A stretch of 11,052 nt of DNA, from positions 1 to 11,052 of the forward strand of contig DASURP010000017.1 in NCBI GenBank assembly GCA_036279975.1, read 5' to 3'. Positions 6,894 through 11,052 of the stretch are shown here, piece by piece. Source of the stretch: 66-474 sp036279975. Lineage in GTDB: Bacteria > Pseudomonadota > Gammaproteobacteria > Xanthomonadales > Rhodanobacteraceae. Position 1 is the stretch's first letter. Every line of letters starts with the position of its first letter. The notes under the pieces are model-generated. The model was not told the DNA's origin, made no database searches, and saw only the letters and a list, made by a program, of their open reading frames with translations. The position numbers and the translations under genes were made by a program.

Positions 6894-8215
6894 AAGGTCT
6901 TGAGTTGCAACGCTGGTGCAATCCGGCTGGCATGCAACGCGGGCAGCGCACCCGCCAGCAGGCTCACCACGACGGCCAGCACGAACGTGACAACGAACAT
7001 CGACACATCCATGTGCACCAAATCGGAATACGGCGCCTGCTGGCGCCGCACCAGCCACAGACCGACCAGGGTCAGCAACCATCCGCCGACGCCGCCGATG
7101 AACCCGATCAATCCCGCTTCGGTCAGGCATTGCGCGAATACCGATCGGCGGGAGGCGCCCAGTGCGCGACGTACGCCGATCTCGCCGGCACGGCGCAGGA
7201 ATTTCGCCAGCAGCAGGCCCACCGTGTTGAACAGGCAAATGGCCAGAAACGCGAACGCCAGCCAGGTTTGCAGCCGCACGTTCTTCGGAATCACCTGTGC
7301 GTAATCCAGACGCTGCATCAAATCGAGCATGCGCGTGTCGGTGTTGGCGAAGCGGCCGAGCGCCTTTTGCTGCTCGGCGTAGTTCTTGATGAACGCCCGG
7401 TAATCCGCAACCTTGGCCGCACTGTCCAGCTCCACCCACAACGCGACCCACAGGCAAGGCGATCCTTCCAGATGACCGGGAACCGGTGGCCCGTTGCCCC
7501 AACAGGTGAACTGGAAGAAATTGCCGTCGTTGACTTCGAGCGCGCTCGGGAACGGCATGAACACGTCTTCCGGCTTGGCGTAGTAACTCGTGTCAAAGCC
7601 GTTGCCGGTGAATCCGCCTTCCGCGTCGTAGAACAATGGCGTGGGCCGCCACGGCTTCAGCACGCCCACGATCCGCACGTCGCTGCCCTTCAGGCGCAGG
7701 GTCTTGCCGACGCTGTCCTTGCCGCCGAACAGCTTGTCGTTGAGATCGGACGAGATCACCGCGACGCGCGCGCGGCCCGTTTCATCCGCAGGCGTCCACG
7801 CGCTGCCGTGTTCGAACGGCACCTCGAACATCGGGAAGAAATCGGACGTGGTGGCCAGCAGCGTCAGCATCAGCGGTGGACGATCCACGCCCGGTGCGCT
7901 CACCTTCACGGGACTTTGCACCACCAGCGCCTGGCGGTCGGCGCGGTGCGCGCCCCACAAATCGAGCGCCGATCTGTCATCCATCACTTCGAGCGGATGC
8001 CTTGGGTTGTACCAATCAGCGGGCGTGGGGTCGACCTGCGGATAAAAAATGCGCGCGCTCTTGCCTGGCAGCGGGTCGCCCGAAAGCAGATGCATCACGG
8101 TCAGCGTGGTCATGCTGGCGCCGATGCCGATCGCGATCGCGAGCACCATCAGTACCGTCAGCAAGCGGTTGCGCTTCAGGCTGCGGATCGCGAGATCGAG
8201 GTAGTACGCGAACAT
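6890..8215 (-). CDS. ABC transporter permease, MacB/FtsX type, class A (A3)
   Basis: A 441-residue permease subunit counted from the ATG at 8215, preferred for its ribosome-binding-site spacing and paralogue alignment; starting at 8221 would add two residues. Elbow MFAYYLDLAIRSLKRN (1-16), TM1 about 18-42, periplasmic domain about 45-312, TM2 about 316-338, coupling segment EIGVRRALGA (345-354), TM3 about 366-388, TM4 about 404-427, end ALQLKTL. Periplasmic marks are SGDPLP (45-50), FFPMFEVPFxxGSAW (126-140) and GGKDSVGKT (164-172). Cys238 and Cys254 form the potential disulfide pair shared with A4 and A2. The TAG stop (6892-6890) lies inside the head of a downstream REP unit, so the repeat supplies the end of the gene. 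Probable partner is B3, 72 bases downstream. Substrate unknown. Confidence 0.93.
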   Translation of the reverse strand: MFAYYLDLAIRSLKRNRLLTVLMVLAIAIGIGASMTTLTVMHLLSGDPLPGKSARIFYPQVDPTPADWYNPRHPLEVMDDRSALDLWGAHRADRQALVVQSPVKVSAPGVDRPPLMLTLLATTSDFFPMFEVPFEHGSAWTPADETGRARVAVISSDLNDKLFGGKDSVGKTLRLKGSDVRIVGVLKPWRPTPLFYDAEGGFTGNGFDTSYYAKPEDVFMPFPSALEVNDGNFFQFTCWGNGPPVPGHLEGSPCLWVALWVELDSAAKVADYRAFIKNYAEQQKALGRFANTDTRMLDLMQRLDYAQVIPKNVRLQTWLAFAFLAICLFNTVGLLLAKFLRRAGEIGVRRALGASRRSVFAQCLTEAGLIGFIGGVGGWLLTLVGLWLVRRQQAPYSDLVHMDVSMFVVTFVLAVVVSLLAGALPALHASRIAPALQLKTL

Positions 8216-8223
8216 CAACATTT

Positions 8224-8229
8224 CTCCTT
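8224..8229 (-). promoter_or_regulatory. Ribosome binding site fixing the A3 start
   Basis: AAGGAG on the minus strand lies 8 bases before the ATG at 8215 but only 2 bases before the upstream in-frame ATG at 8221. The spacing favours 8215, which also aligns the protein with the M(F/L)xYY starts of the other class A proteins. Confidence 0.8.
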
Positions 8230-8235
8230 GGCCGC

Positions 8236-8358
8236 TTCCTTCTCCCCTCGGGAGAGGGTGGCCCGAAGGGCCGGATGAGGGTCCGGATCTCGCGCATACC
8301 AGCTTTTGCTCAAGACCCGAACCCTCACCCCCAACCCATCTCCCGGAGGGAGAAGGGG
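8236..8358. repeat. Inverted pair of CTCCC/GGGAG intergenic repeats (B4-A3 gap)
   Basis: The 184-base gap between B4 and A3 holds a repeat family different from the REP units. The left copy has TCTCCC (8241-8246) facing GGGAGA (8250-8255), then GGCCC-GAA-GGGCC (8260-8272), and ends in TGAGGGT (8276-8282). The right copy is inverted: ACCCTCA (8321-8327), then TCTCCC (8339-8344) facing GGGAGA (8348-8353). The two copies could also pair with each other through their TGAGGGT ends. The layout resembles a common intergenic repeat of xanthomonads and pseudomonads (from memory, not searched). No T-run follows either hairpin on the minus strand, so this is not called a terminator. No gene or clear promoter is seen between the copies. 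Confidence 0.75.
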
Positions 8359-8399
8359 CAAAGCTGCCGCTCGCTCCCGAAGAAAGAAGGGAACAGCAC

Positions 8400-9662
8400 C
8401 TAAACCGACCGCGTCGCTTCCACCGGCGACACCCGCGACGCGCGCCGGGCCGGCGCGAACACCGCGCCCTGGCCCAGCACCAGCAGCACGACCACGCCTA
8501 CCAGCACGTACAGCAACGACATGCGGTCCATCGAAAACTGTTTCATCAACCACAGGTTCAGCCCCACCGCCAGGATGGCGCCCAGCACCACGCCGGCGCC
8601 GGCGATCAGCAGGTTCTCGGTCTGGAAGTAGCGCAGGATGTCGCGCCGGGTCGCGCCCAGCGCGCGGCGGATGCCGATCTGCTTGCGTCGCTCGCCGACC
8701 CAGAAACTGGTGAGGCCCACGATCCCTGCGCCGGTCACGCACAACAGGATCGCGCAGATCACGCCCATCAGGATCGCCATGCCGCGGTCGGCGCGATAGG
8801 CGTGCGCGCGGATCTCGGTGAACGAATGCACCGAGCTGTCATCGAAGTCCGCGCCGGTTTCGATTACCCGCATCGGGTTGGAGGCAAACAGCGCCTTGGG
8901 CGCCTCGCGCATCGCGGCGTCAAGGCGGCCCGGCCTGGCGCGCACCGCATAGCGCGCGAAGCCCGCATCGAGGCGCGTCGGGATCAGCACCGAATTCCAG
9001 AACCAGTCGTTGGCCCAACTGTCGGGGCTGGGCACCTGCATCCGCTCGACGATGCCGATGATGGTGCTGGGCGTGTCGCGGTCCACGTAAATGATCCTGC
9101 CGAGGGCGTGCCCATCCGGGAACAGCTTGTCGGCGAGCGCCTTGGTGACGATCACGATCGGCGGCCGGTTGTGGCCCCGGAACCCCATGTGATTGACGTC
9201 CGAGGGCGTGAAGTTGCGGCCGGCGACCAGCTTCAGCCCGAGCGCGGGAATCATCTGGTCCGTGCCGAAGTAGAATGCCGCCTGCGCGGTCGAGTTCTGC
9301 TGGGACGGTTTCAATCCGATCCCGCCGCTCCACGTGCTGTTGAGCAGCGGCAGAGTGTTGATGGCGATCGCCGATTCGACGTCCGGCAGGTTGCGCAAGG
9401 TGGCGACATCTTCCTGTTGCATCGCGTCCAGCTTGTCGACGCTGCCGGCATCGTCGCCCGTCGGGGCGCCCACCCAGCTTTGCGTGATCAGGAACAGGTT
9501 GTTCTCGTTGATGCCGCTCGGCCGCTCGATGCGATCGATGCGCTGGCCGATGATGAACACCGCGTTGCACACGATCGCCAAGGTCAGCGCGATCTGCAGC
9601 GTGATCAGCGTGACGCCGGCCTTGTGTTTTTTGAGTGCGGCGATGATGGGATGGAGCGTCAT
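8400..9662 (-). CDS. ABC transporter permease, MacB/FtsX type, class B (B4)
   Basis: A 420-residue permease subunit, the longest of the four class B proteins. Elbow MTLHPIIAALKKHK (1-14), TM1 about 17-40, periplasmic domain about 43-293, TM2 about 296-321, coupling segment QIGIRRALGATRRDIL (328-343), TM3 about 350-373, TM4 about 383-405, C-terminus EATRSV. The periplasmic domain has the MacB-type GLKLVAGRNF motif (142-151) and no cysteine. Extra length relative to B2 and B3 lies early in the periplasmic domain (about 64-85) and around 155-165. The ATG at 9662 has AGGAG six bases upstream. It follows A4 in the same direction, so an A4-B4 heterodimer analogous to LolC/LolE is likely. The final motif is SPVEATRSV where the other B proteins have PPVVATR(S/G)V. 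Substrate unknown. Confidence 0.93.
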   Translation of the reverse strand: MTLHPIIAALKKHKAGVTLITLQIALTLAIVCNAVFIIGQRIDRIERPSGINENNLFLITQSWVGAPTGDDAGSVDKLDAMQQEDVATLRNLPDVESAIAINTLPLLNSTWSGGIGLKPSQQNSTAQAAFYFGTDQMIPALGLKLVAGRNFTPSDVNHMGFRGHNRPPIVIVTKALADKLFPDGHALGRIIYVDRDTPSTIIGIVERMQVPSPDSWANDWFWNSVLIPTRLDAGFARYAVRARPGRLDAAMREAPKALFASNPMRVIETGADFDDSSVHSFTEIRAHAYRADRGMAILMGVICAILLCVTGAGIVGLTSFWVGERRKQIGIRRALGATRRDILRYFQTENLLIAGAGVVLGAILAVGLNLWLMKQFSMDRMSLLYVLVGVVVLLVLGQGAVFAPARRASRVSPVEATRSV

Positions 9663-9668
9663 ACTCGT

Positions 9669-9683
9669 CTCCTGTTGCAGGAG
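9669..9683 (-). promoter_or_regulatory. Possible Shine-Dalgarno-sequestering hairpin before B4
   Basis: The B4 ribosome binding site AGGAG (minus strand, 9673-9669) sits 6 bases before the ATG at 9662. Together with the adjoining REP head it forms a perfect inverted repeat: CTCCTG, loop CAA, CAGGAG on the mRNA strand. The six-base stem buries the whole ribosome binding site. Whether it folds in competition with the neighbouring REP hairpins and translating ribosomes is inference. Confidence 0.5.
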
Positions 9684-9724
9684 CCAGCCTGCTGGCGACC
9701 GATCGCGCGCTGGCGCGCTCCTAC
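9677..9724. repeat. REPIN-like inverted pair of REP units (A4-B4 gap)
   Basis: Two 24-base units abut head-out. The plus-strand unit is 9677-9700: head GCAGGA, arm GCCAG, loop CCTG, arm CTGGC, tail GACC. The minus-strand unit is 9724-9701: head GTAGGA, arm GCGCG, loop CCAG, arm CGCGC, tail GATC. It lies wholly between A4 and B4. Such GTAG-headed units are typical of REP/SMAG repeats mobilised by RAYT (TnpA-REP) transposases in Xanthomonadales and pseudomonads. In an operon the mRNA would fold into stable hairpins that could protect or cleave the transcript. The plus-strand head differs from the others (GCAG rather than GTAG) and overlaps a possible hairpin with the B4 ribosome binding site. 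Confidence 0.88.
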
Positions 9725-9735
9725 GAGTGCATTCG

Positions 9736-11052
9736 CTAATTCGACTTCAGCTGCCACGCCGGCTGCACCGCCGCCGCGCGCAGGGTGGGATACAGGCCGG
9801 CCAGCATTGTCGCGACGATCGCGACGGCCAGCGTGGTCAGGAACAGCGTCACGTCCAGTCGCGCCAGGGCGGCGATGTCGGTCGGCAGCACCCAGCCCAC
9901 GCCGGTGATGCCGACCCCCGTCAACACCAGGCCGAGCACGCCGCCGGCAAGGCCGACCATGCCCGCCTCGATCAGGAACTGCGTGTAGATCTCGCGCCGC
10001 GACGCACCCAACGCGCGACGCACGCCGATCTCGCTCGAGCGGCGCAGGAACTTCGCCAGCAGCAAGCCCGCGGTGTTGACCAGGCATACCAGCAGCAGGC
10101 CGAGCGCGACGTACAGCGAGATGCGGGTATCCGGCGGCACCACGTGTTCGTGGTCGAGCCAGCCCATCAGTCCGCGCACGCGCACGTTGGGCGCCCAGCC
10201 GGGGTGGCGTTCGCGCGCAAATCCTTCCAGGTAAGCCTTGAAGCGCTGCGCGTCCGCGGGGCTGTCGAGTTCCACCATGTACTCGTTCCAGATGCAACTG
10301 GAATGCTGCAGGCCAACGAAGCCGGTTTCCTTGGGCGACTCGTAGCAGTTGGTGTTGCCATCGTTGGACATGCCCGCGGCGATCGCGGTGTTGAACGGCA
10401 GCAGCACGCCCTCGTCCTGCTGGAAGAAGCCGCCGGTGTTGACGACGTCATAGAAGCGCGGCTGCGGATTCCATTCGTCCATCACCCCCACCACGCGATA
10501 ATCGCGACCGTCGATGTTGATGGTCTTGCCGACGCTGTCGCCGCCACCGAACACCTTGCGGTTGATCTTGCTGCTGATCACCGCGACCTGCGCGCGATGC
10601 TCGTCGTCCGCGGCGCTCCAGCCGCTGCCGTACTTGAAAGGCACGTCGGCCATCGGAAAGAACTCGCTGAACACCGCGTGCCCCATGGTGTTGAGGGGAT
10701 GCTGCCCGACCACGGCGGGAACTATCGACGGTGAAATCATGTACATTGCCGACTGCAGCGTGCCGCGATGGTCGCGCATCAGTGCCACCGCATCGCCATA
10801 GGTCAGCGCATCCGGCGGCCCCTTGTCGGGATCGGGATTGTTCTTCTGCACCGCCGGACCCCACGCGTCGACCTGGGGGAAGTAGAGCTTCGAGGATTTC
10901 CACGGAATCGGATCGCCCGACACCGCGCGGAACACCGACCAGGTGGTCATCGACGCCGCCACGCCGAAACCGATGGTCAGGATCATCAGCGCGGTGAGTG
11001 CCTTGTTGCGCTTCAGGCTGCGCAACGCGAGATCGAGGTAGTAGGCGAACAT
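9736..11052 (-). CDS. ABC transporter permease, MacB/FtsX type, class A (A4)
   Basis: A 438-residue inner-membrane permease subunit without its own ATPase domain. Residues 1-16 form a basic elbow (MFAYYLDLALRSLKRN), TM1 is about 18-42, the MacB-like periplasmic domain spans about 45-310, TM2 is about 312-335, the coupling segment EIGVRRALGA is at 341-350, TM3 is about 362-385 and TM4 about 402-424. Periplasmic family marks include SGDPIP (45-50), FFPMxxVPFxxGSGW (131-145) and GGGDSVGKT (169-177). Cys236 and Cys253 lie in the periplasmic domain and could form a disulfide. The protein ends in QLKSN. The ATG is the last codon of the window, so its ribosome binding site is not visible, but the start matches the paralogues. 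B4 follows 73 bases downstream, across a REP pair. It is probably a heterodimer partner of B4; the substrate is unknown. Family assignment is firm, the transported or extracted molecule is not inferable. Confidence 0.93.
   Translation of the reverse strand: MFAYYLDLALRSLKRNKALTALMILTIGFGVAASMTTWSVFRAVSGDPIPWKSSKLYFPQVDAWGPAVQKNNPDPDKGPPDALTYGDAVALMRDHRGTLQSAMYMISPSIVPAVVGQHPLNTMGHAVFSEFFPMADVPFKYGSGWSAADDEHRAQVAVISSKINRKVFGGGDSVGKTINIDGRDYRVVGVMDEWNPQPRFYDVVNTGGFFQQDEGVLLPFNTAIAAGMSNDGNTNCYESPKETGFVGLQHSSCIWNEYMVELDSPADAQRFKAYLEGFARERHPGWAPNVRVRGLMGWLDHEHVVPPDTRISLYVALGLLLVCLVNTAGLLLAKFLRRSSEIGVRRALGASRREIYTQFLIEAGMVGLAGGVLGLVLTGVGITGVGWVLPTDIAALARLDVTLFLTTLAVAIVATMLAGLYPTLRAAAVQPAWQLKSN

Noticed and set aside
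4096..9724. CRISPR array
   Set aside because: The repeats are short palindromes in inverted pairs scattered between genes, without regular spacers.

Overview
All the coding capacity of this window lies on the minus strand: eight intact, consecutive genes for ABC-transporter permease subunits of the MacB/FtsX type, each 406-441 residues. No ATPase, periplasmic adaptor, outer-membrane channel or regulator is encoded here. High G+C and many GTAG-headed palindromic REP repeats (resembling the SMAG-type repeats of Stenotrophomonas and relatives) suggest a gammaproteobacterium of the Xanthomonadales, perhaps Rhodanobacteraceae or Lysobacteraceae. That assignment is an inference from style, not from a marker gene.

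The genes fall into two paralogous classes that alternate strictly in the direction of transcription (right to left). Class A proteins start M(F/L)xYY(L/M/I)DLA and end in (Q)LK(S/T)x. Class B proteins start with a P-I-hydrophobic motif and end in ATR(S/G)V. The order is A4 (11052-9736), B4 (9662-8400), A3 (8215-6890), B3 (6817-5597), A2 (5494-4187), B2 (4071-2851), A1 (2802-1480), B1 (1468-227), i.e. four A-B pairs. Every protein has the family layout: a short cytoplasmic elbow helix, TM1, a large periplasmic domain of about 230-270 residues, then TM2, a conserved cytoplasmic coupling segment (E/Q-I-G-V/I-R-R-A-L/V/M/I-G-A) and TM3-TM4. By analogy with LolC/LolE, each pair probably forms a heterodimer powered by a separate ATPase, perhaps one shared ATPase encoded outside the window. 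The coupling segments are nearly invariant while the periplasmic domains diverge, as expected if the pairs share an engine but differ in their periplasmic partner or substrate.

The gaps between genes are short (11-184 bases) and most carry palindromic repeats. Four gaps hold inverted pairs of a 24-base REP unit (REPIN-like), and one of these has a third unit. One gap holds an inverted pair of a different CTCCC/GGGAG repeat, one a perfect GC hairpin, and only the A1-B1 junction (11 bases) is free of repeats. In two A genes the GTAG head of a REP supplies the stop codon. In front of B4 a REP head can pair with the ribosome binding site.

Bases 1-226, downstream of the last gene, hold no credible gene. 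They contain a GC-rich inverted repeat pair (about 97-221), and bases 1-60 show nothing recognisable. No promoter is visible; transcription probably starts beyond position 11052.
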